DNA of 64,000 nt from Solea solea (lineage: Eukaryota; Chordata; Actinopteri; Pleuronectiformes; Soleidae): NCBI RefSeq assembly GCF_958295425.1, contig NC_081143.1, positions 19,692,686-19,756,685 of the forward strand, written 5' to 3'. The notes below the pieces were generated by a model. It saw nothing but the letters and a program-made list of their open reading frames with translations, was not told the DNA's origin and made no database searches. Position numbers and translations under genes: made by a program. Each line of letters starts with the position of its first letter. The stretch's first letter is position 1. Shown here piece after piece: positions 41,813-53,220 of the stretch.

Positions 41813-42700
41813 ACACACACACACACACACACCATTTCTCCTACATAAGGAGCCAATATCACTCTTGCATTATTACGTTATTTCTCCTTTAAAAGGCAGT
41901 TTAGTCACGCCAGTTCTAACAGTGACTCTGGAGTTTCCGTTGCTATTTTTAGCAGAAACTTAACAGATTGCCTCTCACTGCTGTTGCTGGTTGCTATACT
42001 TCCTGTTAGGAATCTCCTTTTACAAATCAAGGGAGACACAATGTTGAAACTTTCAATTTCATGGTCCTCAAAATGTGAATTTTGAGGTGGTGCTTTGTTT
42101 TAGTTTGTACCAACTGTTTTTGGACTGAATTGAGACATCATTTTAAATGACAGTCAAATGAATTCTAAAGTGTCCAACGTCACAACCAGGTCTAAAAGCT
42201 GCTTATTAATTTATTAGCTTATTAATCTTTTTCATCTGAACGGAATCAGATTACAGCATTGTGCCACTGCTCAGCTCAAACCTCTCTCATCATACTTTTT
42301 TTTTTTTTAATAACATCAATTTAGTAATTACAATGTAGACATTTGGCTGGGCAAAGATGTAGTTAGAAATTATTCTGGTGTGATGTCATTCAGATGTTTA
42401 CATGGCGATGATACAGAGAGACGGTGCTATGGCTTTACTCAAGACTATGATTAAAGACCTGACATCTTTGCATCCTCAAGTAAAAGCTGTCACATTCATG
42501 TTGTGGCAGTTCAATCTAAGTGCAAGTGTAGATCCTGTAGTTTATTAAAGGTAAAAATGTCATGATCTGTGTTTTTTTTCTTTCTTTCTTCACAGTAATG
42601 TGCTATAAATAATAAGGTGGTCTAATATTTTCGGCCATTTGTACCATTTTGTTCAAGTTGCAGATTTTTTTTTTTTTAATAAATCACTTTAAATGCATTC
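41813..42700 (+). other. xpa: xpa 3' untranslated region (inferred)
   Basis: Starts with a short (AC)n run and is otherwise AT-rich with no ORF of note. The best poly(A) signal is AATAAA at 42678-42683; an earlier ATTAAA lies at about 42544. Confidence 0.5.
42678..42683 (+). terminator. xpa: candidate xpa polyadenylation signal (AATAAA)
   Basis: Canonical hexamer after a T run; followed by TGCATTCATTATTCTTGG. Orientation and position fit the end of xpa, facing the convergent kpna7 signal about 1.2 kb away. Confidence 0.5.
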
Positions 42701-43887
42701 ATTATTCTTGGCGTGGACCTGTTGAACTGAACCGGAAATGAATTGTAAAAGATCAGCAGATTGCTAAAGTTTAGTTTTTTTCATAATCTAGGATTGGCTT
42801 TTTGTTTCTCAACAATCTAAAAACATGTGGTGCAGTACGCGTTCAATATGTGCCTGCATTTGTACGGATATCTCTTGCGTTTCTTATCCAAACAACATAA
42901 AAGTTGGCACTGCACACACTGGTGCCCTCAGTAAACTTGAAGCCTATGAAGATACCTGTTCGGCATACGCGCTGTGCTGTTTGTGTGTGTGTTTGTGGGA
43001 CAGAAGCAGCACTTTTAGCTATTTTTTAATATCTCACAGATGGCGCTGCACACACTGGTGCTCTGTGTGTCACCTGCCAACTTTGAAGCCTGTCAAGTGA
43101 CCTGTTGAACAGTTATGGGATTAACAGACAGACATTCCTTGCATTCATATCTTAATAGTGCAATCTCAGTTATTGCTTCTTGTCAACTTTAAAATCGTGT
43201 GTGCTTTAATAAATTAAATACATGATAAAAATGAGGCTGTTCACCCTGATGAAATTCATGTCTAACCCAGTCTTAATCCTTTGTTTAGGAAATCCCTTTT
43301 TCCACTTATTCAGTTGGACAACATGTTGAGGTTTGGCACTGATGCAACGGTGGTGAATTTACAACACGTTTGTGGAAAAATCAAGTCATGTTTGGTGAAA
43401 AGTGACTGGCTGTTGGTGTTGACAGAGGAAGGGACTATAAACCGTGTGATCAATGCAGTTCAGTGAAACAGTAACGTCCAGGTTTTTGTTGCAGACACTT
43501 TAATTTAGTATGATTTCAGACTACCATGCGAGTAAACTTTGGGGTTGCCATGTTTTCATGCTGACAAACAAAAACCCAAGTCTTACAGGAACCGGTTTCT
43601 CCGAATATGCCATTAGGGCTGAGTGATTTTCAATAAATGAGATTTTGACAGGAATTGCAATGTCTGCAGGAATTGTAAGTCACATTCATTTGAGAAACAA
43701 TTAAAATGTGTGATATTGTGCAGATCAAAGATTGTTCAGCCCTATAGGGTATAGCAAATTCTAGAATCATTCAGTTTAACTCACAAACCCAAAATTTACT
43801 CACTTGCTCACTTTCAGCCTTTGCGACACCAAACTTAAACTATAACAATGCTGAGTTTCAATTGAGACACAGATTTACTGCAAGACA
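42701..43887. other. convergent intergenic spacer between xpa and kpna7
   Basis: No gene. There is a repeated phrase 'GGCACTGCACACACTGGTGC' (about 42905) and 'GGCGCTGCACACACTGGTGC' (about 43044), two imperfect direct repeats ~140 bases apart, and a small MITE-like element at 43615-43743. Confidence 0.5.
43615..43743. mobile_element. small MITE-like element with AGGGCTGA ends
   Basis: AGGGCTGA at the left and TCAGCCCT at the right form short inverted ends around 129 bases of AT-rich sequence with no coding capacity. Similar 'AGGGCTGAA/CAA' starts occur at 36300, 50218 and 55185. The target duplication is unclear. Confidence 0.4.
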
Positions 43888-43898
43888 TTTATTTTATT
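43888..43898 (-). terminator. kpna7: kpna7 polyadenylation signals (minus strand)
   Basis: TTTATTTTATT on the + strand gives two overlapping AATAAA hexamers on the minus strand, about 25 bases past the kpna7 stop codon. The predicted 3' UTR is therefore very short. Confidence 0.6.
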
Positions 43899-43920
43899 TT
43901 CAACATGAATAAATAGACAT

Positions 43921-46900
43921 TTAAAATTCAAATGTTTTTTGAACATCAGTGCATTGAAATACAAATGCATCATCTGTAGTTTCAACCTTTGCGCCATCAT
44001 TTTCATCCTGGAAGAAAAAAAAAAAAAGACAGAAAAATGCACTTAAAAGCTCAGGTTTAAAAAGATGCACTTGAACAAATATCATCTTATAACCTCAAAC
44101 TGTCAGATTAGCCTACTTACGTCACCAAAGTACTTCTCTATGAGGTTGTGTGCAGCCTGGTACACCACGTCATTGTCATGATTCTGCAGCATCTCTATGC
44201 GGTCCAGGCCTCCCAGCTCCTCAATCAACAGGCTCAGTTTCCCCATCTCACCGAGCTTCTCCGCTGCCTAAAAAGTCACATGAAACCATTTCATATCCAT
44301 CCCCAGTCTCAGTTAGTGTTAAAGGTCAATCTGTGTCCCCTTCTCACCATGAACATGTTATTGATGGCATCCAAGATGACCAGAATGACTTTAGCATCTT
44401 TGACCTGCAGCAGGTTGATTATCGCCTCCAGGGCTCCGCTCTGCACCAGGTAGACCACCTGCTCCACAGTGCCCCCACTGGTAAAGTTAGTCACTGCCCA
44501 CACTGCCTCCCTTTGAGTCTTGAAGTCTCCCTGGAATCAAGATTTATAGCTATTGTTGGGTTCACGCAACTCAGTATGATGAATTTACACTAAACTCAAA
44601 TACATTTTTATGGTCTGAAAATATTATCCATCCATTGATTAAAGGATAATTTCATCACAAAACCACCGCGATCACAGAGGACCCATCTCACCCCCTCCAT
44701 TTCAGTTACTGCCACCAGGCAGACGCTATAAAAGGCCCACTGGCCTGTAAAAACATCAACAAAATGTCCTTTTATTCGCACTGCAATATCCACCCTGAAC
44801 AAAAAAAAAAAAAAGAAAAGACAGCCATCCCACTGCACATGACTTTATCTGCCGTTATTTAGACCACATTTCACCGTTTTATTTTAGAGTGAAAGTGTCT
44901 GGAGTGTTAAATGTATTGTATTTCATTGTTGCAGGAAAGTGTATGTCACTGATTGGGACAGACAAGTCCATCTATGGGCAGGGAAACTTGTGCACAGCTT
45001 TACATCATTTGTCATTATTCTGCCTCCTTTTGGTCTTCATGAAACAGAATGATGGAATTTATGCTTTGTCCTGTGAGTGAGTGTTGGTGTATACAGCTGC
45101 AGTGCAGAGGTGTGAAGCAATTTAGGGTCACACGATATAAAACCACTCTATCCCAAAGAGTGGGAGTGAAGTATTGTTTTTAGTGGTTCCATCTGTCTGC
45201 ACTTGCCAATATGACCAACAGAGGCTAAAAGGCTTGTTGCGTGAAGTCTGCCATCTCTGATTGCCTTGTTTGTTTAAGTTATGCACAACATTAAAAAAAG
45301 TTTTCAGTTTCAGAACTGAAATTCTGAGCATTCGAATCAGAGTTGGAGAACATAAGTCATCATGTGGCCCTGAAATTGAGACGGTGTCTGACAAGTTCAA
45401 ATACAAACCCTTTATATAGTTCATGGTCACTCACGTTTTTCAGCTGTTCTACCAAAGGAGGGATCAGTCCGCAGGTGATTAGCTGCTGGATTTGCTTACA
45501 GGGACCTGCAGCAATGTTGGACAACGCCCACACCCCCTCCTTCTGCACACTGGCCTTTGGGTGCCTCATCAGTTGAGGCAAGACATTTAAAACTCCAGCG
45601 TCAATTGCCATCTGGGTCTGGACGTCAGAGCCACTCACTATGTTCCCGATAGAGCGGAGAGCCGGGGTCTAAGACATCAGGGGAAACGGGTCAGAATTAC
45701 CAAGCCTTACCCCACTGGCACAGGAGAAAATAGTGAAGACATTACCAGGACACCAAGCTGCTCGTGGCTCATGAGCTCCACCAGCCGAGGAACAATCCCA
45801 GTTTTTACCACAACGTCAATACGGTCATTGTCCCCATCTGTGAGGTAGGAGATTGCCCAGCATGCATCAGACAGGATATCCTTATCACTGAGATGGAGCA
45901 GCTGAATCAGTGAGGGAAGAACCTGAAGGATGATAATTAGTCATCTTACTGGTTATTGTGGGGACTGAGGATTTGTCAGAAGAAACGCTGTGGTCACTCA
46001 CCTGCATGACTGCAGACAAGGGTGGGAATGGGTTCTTGTTTCGGCACAAGTTGGACAACGTCCATGTTAGGTTACGCAGGTAGCCAACCTGGAGTGATAG
46101 CTCATGGGTAACGGCAGCAAAAATCAAGATGTCCACATGCTGATAATGTTGCATTTGTTAAGATGGTGGGAAATACTTTGCCATGTTGTCCCTTACTTTT
46201 TAACTTGCATTTTGCCCTTACATGAGATGTTCTTGATTCAATTTGTCTTGCTTTTATTTTATGTTTGGTTTTCTGAAACATGTTGTACTTAACATTTCTG
46301 TACCTGTCAAATATAGTTTCAGACTTCAGCAGGGCAGCAAGTCTGATATGTGTTAGGTTCACGGTTAGACCTGGTCTTGTATAGTTTTGACTTACTGGTG
46401 TATCTGGGCAAATGCGGGCCAGCAAAGCAGGAACGACATTGCACTCGATCAGGATGTCTCGATATGCCGCACCGTCACCTGTCCGTTACATGTTATGATA
46501 TTAGTACACAGAGCCACAAATAGATCCCGTCTGCAGCACTGCATCAATCCTTGTTTCACCTGCAATGTTTCCAAGTGCCCAAACAGCCTGTTCACTAATG
46601 TGCAGCAGTGGTGAGGCCAGCAACGCAATGAAAGCTGGTACAGCCCCATGTTCCACCACCTGAGGACACAAATACAGATTCTGTTTGAATATTGTTAAAG
46701 ACAGGGACTCAAATCAACCCAACTCACGGACTATGCCCGTCCTATTTAACAGGAGCCACAGATGTGCTTCAGTAGTGTGCACACCTGCTGTGTATGCCAC
46801 GATGTTCCAGAGGCGATGTTTGTCAGAGCCCAGGCTGCTTCAAACTGGAGAGCCGGCTCATCGTCCATGGACAGGAATAATACAAAGCGGGACAACAGAC

Positions 46901-47634
46901 CAGCATCTATGATCTCCTTTAGAGGCGGGTTACGCTCCTGAGAAAGCAGCTTCCTGTAGGGAGAGAGAAGTGTATTTAGCTCAAATGCATTTCATTGAAG
47001 TTTTCTCCTATTTTATATTACTTGTAACTGAGGCAACAGTTCGAGTCTTGTGTAAAGTGGAAATTATTATTATTTTTAAAGTGTCCCAGAAGCAAGCATC
47101 ATCCAAAACATTCACTTTTTTTTTTTTTTTTTTACTAGAGCAAAAACTTGAAATCATCCATGGTGGCTCACCTGGCTGCTTGACAGCCTCTAGTTTGAGA
47201 GTCTTTGCAGTCGGATGTCACATCTTTAACGATCTCCTCGATGGATGAAAATGTGCCCTACAAGGCAGAGCACACGTTATAGACCCTGTCCTGGTGTAAA
47301 CCAGGCTGTAAAAGGGAGCAGTCTGGTGTGAACTGACCCCGTCATTGGGGATGAGGTACGGAGACAGAGCCTCCTCATCCGGTAGAGACGACAGCGTTAT
47401 GTTTCGTCGCTTCAGGAAACTCTCATCCTTGTGAGCCTTGCGCAGCTCCACGCACTCCGTGATCCTTTTTTCGCGGAGTTTCTGTCGGGGGACAAAACGC
47501 GTGGTCGTCCGTCAGTGACACGTTTAAACACGCGTGAACTTGTGGAACACAAACAAAAACCAACTTACTGCAGGGTCTTTGCCCTTGTTCTTGAATTTGG
47601 TGAGGCGCTCGCCTGTGATGTTCTTGGTGGGCAT
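43921..47634 (-). CDS. kpna7: importin subunit alpha-8 (karyopherin alpha 7 type)
   Basis: Minus-strand exons in order: 47634-47569, 47481-47338, 47257-47172, 46953-46785, 46659-46560, 46478-46396, 46088-46002, 45922-45746, 45668-45435, 44530-44348, 44267-44121, 44007-43921; 520 residues. It carries cargo with nuclear localisation signals to importin beta. Residues 1 to about 70 form the importin-beta-binding domain with its basic clusters (KLREKR, LKRRN). Then come armadillo repeats with the NLS-binding W/N pairs W140/N144, W182/N186, W225/N229, W351/N355 and W393/N397; the fourth has W267 with Tyr271. The C-terminus ends in an acidic tail and FEF. The MPT start, '[13 protein letters not shown]', '[11 protein letters not shown]' and '[13 protein letters not shown]' match KPNA7 better than KPNA2. 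KPNA7 is oocyte/early-embryo specific in mammals; expression here is inferred. KPNA2 is the main alternative. Confidence 0.9.
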
Positions 47635-47770
47635 GGTGCACGGTGGAGCTGCTTGTCTCACTCTGGTGAAAAATACGTGGGGGAAACGTCACACGGAGGT
47701 TTTATGAAGCGGAACCGTCGCGGGTGAATCTCATCAGCCGTGATTGAGGTAACGCACCCATTGGTTCATT
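47635..47770 (-). promoter_or_regulatory. putative kpna7 promoter with CCAAT box
   Basis: Upstream of the kpna7 ATG (minus strand) the DNA is CpG-rich (GCGGAACCGTCGCGGG). It carries a CCAAT box (ATTGG on the + strand, 47760-47764) about 126 bases before the start codon. No TATA box seen. Confidence 0.4.
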
Positions 47771-48194
47771 CACACGCACCTGTGCACGATTCAAGTCAGC
47801 GCTGTCATGAGGAAATCTGAGAATGAATGGATTTAATTCACGGATTCACTTTGATTTGTGGCTGATTATCGTTTATATCCCTCTTCTCACCATGTCTTGA
47901 AATGTCTTGAAATTGTTACTAACTCCAAATGCTGTTGCATTGCCTGTAATGGCGTGTGTTAGACACTAGATGGCAGCAAAACACAACTGACGCCTACATT
48001 AATGTGCGCGACTGTACAGAATGTTGAGATGATAATGATGCTGTGTCACTCAGTCAAGGGTGACTTTTCTGCATCCCAAAAGGGGAGATTCATTTTTTAT
48101 TTATTTTTTGGCTCAGTCCAGGTTATTCTTATGTAATTCACTTCACTGCAGGTGGATGAGGTCAACGGGTGTGATGAGAAAAAAGACCGGGAGA

Positions 48195-48260
48195 AAAGAT
48201 GAAAATTAATACATTTAAGCATTAAGCAGACACTTTTATCCAAGGCGACTTAAAAAAGAG
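48195..48260 (-). repeat. SINE/LINE tail, reverse orientation
   Basis: TTAAGCATTAAGCAGACACT TTTATCCAAGGCGACTT is the complement of the tail seen at 40349 (CTTTGGATAAAAGCGTCTGC). Confidence 0.7.
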
Positions 48261-49354
48261 AGAGGAATAAGCTACATAGAATATGTCTTGGAAAGAACAG
48301 TGGACTGGCAGAGGGTAAGGGTGTAAGGTAAGTGCTCGGACAGAAGATGCTCTTGGAGGAGCTGGGTCTTCAAGAGCTTCTTGAAGACAGACAAGTGATC
48401 ACATAAGTGAAAGAGAAGACAGATTGTTATTGAGAAAGACAGTGTGACAGTGATGGAGTCTTCTTTTCCTCTGGAACAACCAGGAAGGACTGAACAATGG
48501 CAGCTGAAGTGGTTTTACCCCTGACCACGTTATAATGACTTCCCTTTGATAACACATGTGCACAAACAGTCTCACACTACACAAGCTCATGTGACGGTAT
48601 GAGTGCTAAGAATCACACTCGGTTCCCCTGCAGCTCAAGTCATGGTTTCCTTAAAACGGTAAAGAGCTTGAAGCTCTTAATAACACACTTTATGAATCCT
48701 GCTGGGGATTCTGATTCTGGATTGATCAAGATTGATATCAATAGATACACAAGTTTGTGATATTTGTATGCAAATAGATGTGCCATCCCTAATTATTGGG
48801 CTCTTTCCTGTGTGAAAGGCTTTGGCCTCAAACCAAAGGGTCTGCCTGGTTAAGGGATTTTCTGCCCCCTAGTGGCCAAACGATTTGCAAAGGCAGCTCT
48901 AAGAAGCTTCTGTTCTCTTGGCTTTTGTTTTTCACAGAGAATTATAAATTACTGTGAGAACATACTGGAATGTTTCAAGAATTGTCAGGAAGAGGAATCT
49001 GCACAATTTATTTATTTTGTCCAGTGACAACGTTTCCTAACTAATGTCTGCTTTTAGATGTTGCTGCACAATCACAGGTTTACGTCTTAATAAAGGACAA
49101 GACAAAGCTGGCGTACAGGTCAGACTTTAGCTGCAGGATGACGATCATTTTGCAGTTAAGTGAGGAGAGACTCACCAGGGAAAGCTGAAATAATTAAGAC
49201 TGATCTGGTAGTTCCTCTTTCCTCTGTTGGGCATGATAATCCAGAAAAGTCTTAAATTGTCATGCTATCTAACATATTATTATTATTATTATTTTGTTTT
49301 GAACAATTCTGGCATAAAGACCTGTTGAAGTATTTGTATTTGTCACCTCTCCAG

Positions 49355-49581
49355 GAACGTTTCTGGCATAGACACTGACCTTGACGGGACCTGCAGTCCT
49401 CATGGAGAACAAAACCTGGTCCTAATGAGAGACATGGTTAACTTTAGGCCTAATATTTGAATTGTGGTTAGTTAAAGTCAGCATTCACTGGTTGTGGTTA
49501 AGGTTATAGGGATAATGTTTTATTTCAGCTGTCCAAATGAATGTAAAACAATACAGAGTCCTTAAAAGGATAACTGCACAA

Positions 49582-49632
<51 letters not shown>
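49355..49632 (+). repeat. (CA)n-associated dispersed repeat, copy ending in (GT)n
   Basis: Words: GACACTGACCTTGACGGGAC, GGAGAACAAAACCTGGTCCT, TTGAATTGTGGTTAGTTAA, TCCAAATGAATGTAAAACAA, then AACCTGTGTGTGTG running into a ~45-base (GT)n tract. Same family as 39720, 51630 (opposite orientation), 56220 and 59770. Confidence 0.7.
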
Positions 49633-50814
49633 ACCATGCCATTGCCTGTGTGAGATCATCCTGCTGGCCTTTTGACCTGGAAGTGCTTATGGTTCCTCAG
49701 AGACTCGCTGAAGGGTGTGGAGTGTTTCTGTCCCACCCGTCGTCTAAGACTCGTTAGTCTGAACAATGTGAGGCGATGGGAGGAAATTCCACTGTGCAGG
49801 TTCAAGACTACACACACACACACACACACACACGTAGTTCAAGTGCAGACTATTATCTTGTACAACATTTACATTTGAAGACGTGTGATATTCACAATCA
49901 CAGGTGGCTTCTAAAACTTTGCTGATGGATTCTTTTCAAGAAAATTTGATCCTTTATTATGACATACAGACCTTGAAACCTGCAGACTTCATCATGAATT
50001 AAAAAATCCAAGAAAAACTTGCTATTGATTAGGGTTAGGGTGAGGGTTAACCCTGTGCTAAGGGGGGGAGGCCATGTATTGGGTCTGATGCTTGGTGCTG
50101 GAGGATAAATGAGATTAGGAGAGCAGTGCCGGTCATGGCCAACATTGTTGCAAGAGTTGGTGACGTGATGCCCGCTGTGTCCATTATTGTTGTTAAGTAG
50201 TTAAGTTGCACCCAGTTAGGGCTGAACAATTAATCGAAAACGTATCCAAATCGCAGGAGGTGCAATATTTCCTAAAGCCAAAATTTGTGTCAAAATACCA
50301 TTGGAGATAAAATATTGTCCTGACCTATACACATTGTATTCTACAGACCGAAGAAAACATCTTTGTTTTGGCTCAAATATCTCCCAGTAATCGTTTTAAA
50401 CATTATTTGATTGAAAATTAGAATAATTATGTAAAAAGGACTATTCCCTCTCATATCACGAAGCGTATCGCAATTTCAGTCAGAAATAATCCCAATTAGA
50501 TATTTATATAAAATCGGACCCCCAGTGCTGTTTGCCTATGCTTTTGATGCCATTCAGAGGTAATGAGAAGTCTTTTAGTTGACACTGTCACTATGTATGA
50601 AAGTCACAAGTACATACAGCCTCAAAAATAATATACATTTAGTACGATGCACATTACTTCTTTTAGCCTCCTTAAATTCCTGTACCCGGCCTCCTTTCTT
50701 CCATCACTTATTTTTTCTCCTTTGACTTTTCTCTCTCCTGATCCTGTTTTCCCAGATCAACTTGAGGTGTCTATGGGAAATCATTAGTATAGATTGTGCT
50801 GCAGTGCTGCGTCA

Positions 50815-50846
<32 letters not shown>

Positions 50847-51629
50847 GCACACACACTGTGTATTAATGGGGACATTCTTGGCAAGGTATCACTGATATGT
50901 GTGTGGCGTTGTTATAATTGCAATAGGAAGAAGGTGAACATGGTCAAATATGCATGGAAAACACAGATTGCAAAAAAAATGATGACAAACACTCGTGCAG
51001 TGTGGCAAAAAGACAAAGCCACGCTTTGTCTGTCCACATAAGTCAGCGGCTCTCAGATATCAAAGTGGAGGAGAGAACAGGAACCACAAAAGGATGTGGG
51101 TTAGAGGGACAGAAACAGAGAGAGAGAGAGAGATTTTAATGTGTGTGTTTGTGAAATGTGTCAAGGATGGGGGGAATTTCCATTGAGGAAAGGGAAAAAA
51201 AATGATACTGATATGATATCAGGCATATTTCTAATTCTCAGACCTGCACATGTGCATGCTGTGCTTTTCAATGTACTCACCACCTCTTTGTGCTGTAGAG
51301 CCTTGGATACACGGCACATACGGCATTTTTATATTTCAAACATCTCTCTCTCTTTGCCCTTCACTTTCCTCTCCTCATTCTTTGTCAGATCGGCATTTAG
51401 CTCCACTCGATTAATATTTCATGCTGCCACTTCAATACCGGCCTATCAATAATCCAGACAAGACACACCTCAGGCCCAATCCATCATACTCGCCACTGAC
51501 CAGGCTGCAGAATTGTGTGCGTGTGTTGATAGATCATTTGTTTCTGCTGACAAAGCCCCTGTTGGCTTCTATAAACGGGCTGAGGACTCAACAGCTGAGA
51601 GATCGAAATAAGCCATTTATCATTTCCTG

Positions 51630-51905
51630 TAGTAACACACACACACACACCTACACACACACACACAGAGGTTTGGACAGCTGTTCTCATTAGGTCACTG
51701 TATGGACTTCCATTCATTTAGACGGCTGAACCAAAACCGTATGCCTAACCCTAACCTTATCCTAACCAATCCTCTCCGCTCTTACCTTAGCTCCCGCTAT
51801 TCAGAAATCAGGTTCTGCCTCATTAGGACCAGGCTTTGGTCCCATGAGGACTGCTGGTCCTGACAAGGTCAGTGTTTATACCCAAAAATGTCTTAAAGAG
51901 GTATT
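51630..51905 (-). repeat. (CA)n-associated dispersed repeat, reverse orientation
   Basis: (CA)n then AGAGGTTTGGACAGCTG, GGACTTCCATTCATTTAGAC, CTAACCCTAACCTTATCC, AGGACCAGGCTTTGGTCCCA, TCCTGACAAGGTCAGTGTTT. This is the complement of the arrangement at 49355. Confidence 0.7.
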
Positions 51906-51944
51906 TTATGAATTTTATTAATAAAAAATAAAAAATAACATTGA

Positions 51945-52800
51945 GCACATGGTGGAGTAGTGGCTAGCACTGTTGCTTAACAGCAAAAAGACTCAGGTTT
52001 GCAACCTGGTCCAGCTGAGGGAACTTTCTGAATGGAGTTTGTACGTTATCCCCGTGTGCATGCTTTTCTCCGGGTAATCCAGTCCAAAACGTGTAGAGCA
52101 GAGGTGTCAAACAGGCGGCCTGTGGACCACATGCGGCCCCCCACTTAATATCCTCCTCGTCCTTTAAACACAGCGTATGCGAGGTATAGACAATTATAAT
52201 GCTAAATATATTTGCTAGCAATATTTTTTATATCTATTATAATAGTAATAATAATTATCTTTTCAATTACAGTTGCCCGCGTTATTATTTACTTAATTTA
52301 AGATGTAGTTATTGATGTATTTCTTTGTTTTTGATATTTCTAGATTTATTTTTGCTTTTTTTGCATTTATTGTGAAGATATCTCACATGATTAGATAGAT
52401 GTCATCAACACGATTATCTTAACTGCGATAGCACGATGGAATATTGTGTTATAATTTTAAGCTCATATTGTATGCTCATACATATTGTATACATATTGTA
52501 TAGCTCATATTGTATGATATTGTACTGGACAGTTGTTTTTTTCGCCACTTTTCTTCTCTAGACTGGTCCCCTCTGGACTAGACTAGACGCTCATTTGAGT
52601 TTGACACTCCTGGTTTAGAGATTAAATTGACCATAGGTGTTAATGGTTGTGAAGTGTTGTCTCTGTACGTTTACCCCTGTGATGGACTGTGCGAGCTGTC
52701 CAGGGTGAACCCAGCCTTTCGCCCTATCAGCTGGGATTAGCTCCAGCCCCCTACGACCCTCATGTTGAGGATGAAGCGGTGGACAATGAATGAAAAGTAA
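51945..52800 (+). mobile_element. tRNA-derived SINE interrupted by a MITE
   Basis: The head GGAGTAGTGGCTAGCACTG (A-box type) and CAGGTTTGCAACCTGG (B-box type) lead into GGAGTTTGTACGTTATCCCC. The body resumes after the insertion with ATTGACCATAGGTGTTAATG and CCAGGGTGAACCCAGCC, GATTAGCTCCAGCCCCC, AAGCGGTGGACAATGAATGA. The two halves are clearly one SINE. Confidence 0.8.
52091..52620. mobile_element. hAT-type MITE inserted into the SINE
   Basis: Element 52099-52612 has ends CAGAGGTGTCAAAC and GTTTGACACTCCTG (inverted, two mismatches). It is flanked by the 8-bp near-duplication GTGTAGAG (52091-52098) / GTTTAGAG (52613-52620). Non-coding, AT-rich interior. Confidence 0.85.
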
Positions 52801-53034
52801 CATTGATAGGAAACTATTACACTTTCCATGACACTCAGGTTGTGTTTAGAGGGAGGAGCAAGTGTTTTTCTTGACGTTGGTACAGAAGAACATTACCAAA
52901 TATGATGAGTGTGACATTGCCAAGTATGCACTGTAGGATTCTGATACTGCAAAAGTAACACGTTTAAGAGCTTTGACAGGAGACCCATTCACGCTGTTGT
53001 AAGTGGATGTGCCACCAAAATAGTCTTGGAGACC

Positions 53035-53220
53035 TTACTAAGGTGCGGAGGAGTTTTTCTTATTATTATTATTATTCTTCCTCAAAATGAATTGCGTTTT
53101 TTGAGGTCCTGAACATGCCCCAAAACTCACAGATTTTGCGACCACATCAGTCTGACATTAAACTTGGTACCAAAAAATCTGGTGCCAAGTTTAATGTTCT
53201 CTACACTATATTGCTTTAAG
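53035..53220. repeat. dispersed repeat with TTATTATTATT and 'ACATGCCCCAAAACTCAC'
   Basis: Contains TAAGGTGCGGAGGAG, a TTATTATT run and GAGGTCCTGAACATGCCCC, recognisable pieces of a common teleost interspersed repeat. A related fragment (GGTTCGAGCACAAAGTGCG) is at about 20859. Edges not defined. Confidence 0.4.

Noticed and set aside
50025..50060. Telomere-like TTAGGGTTAGGG sequence
   Set aside because: Only two to three imperfect units; too short for an interstitial telomere and fits the CTAACCC words of the local repeat family.
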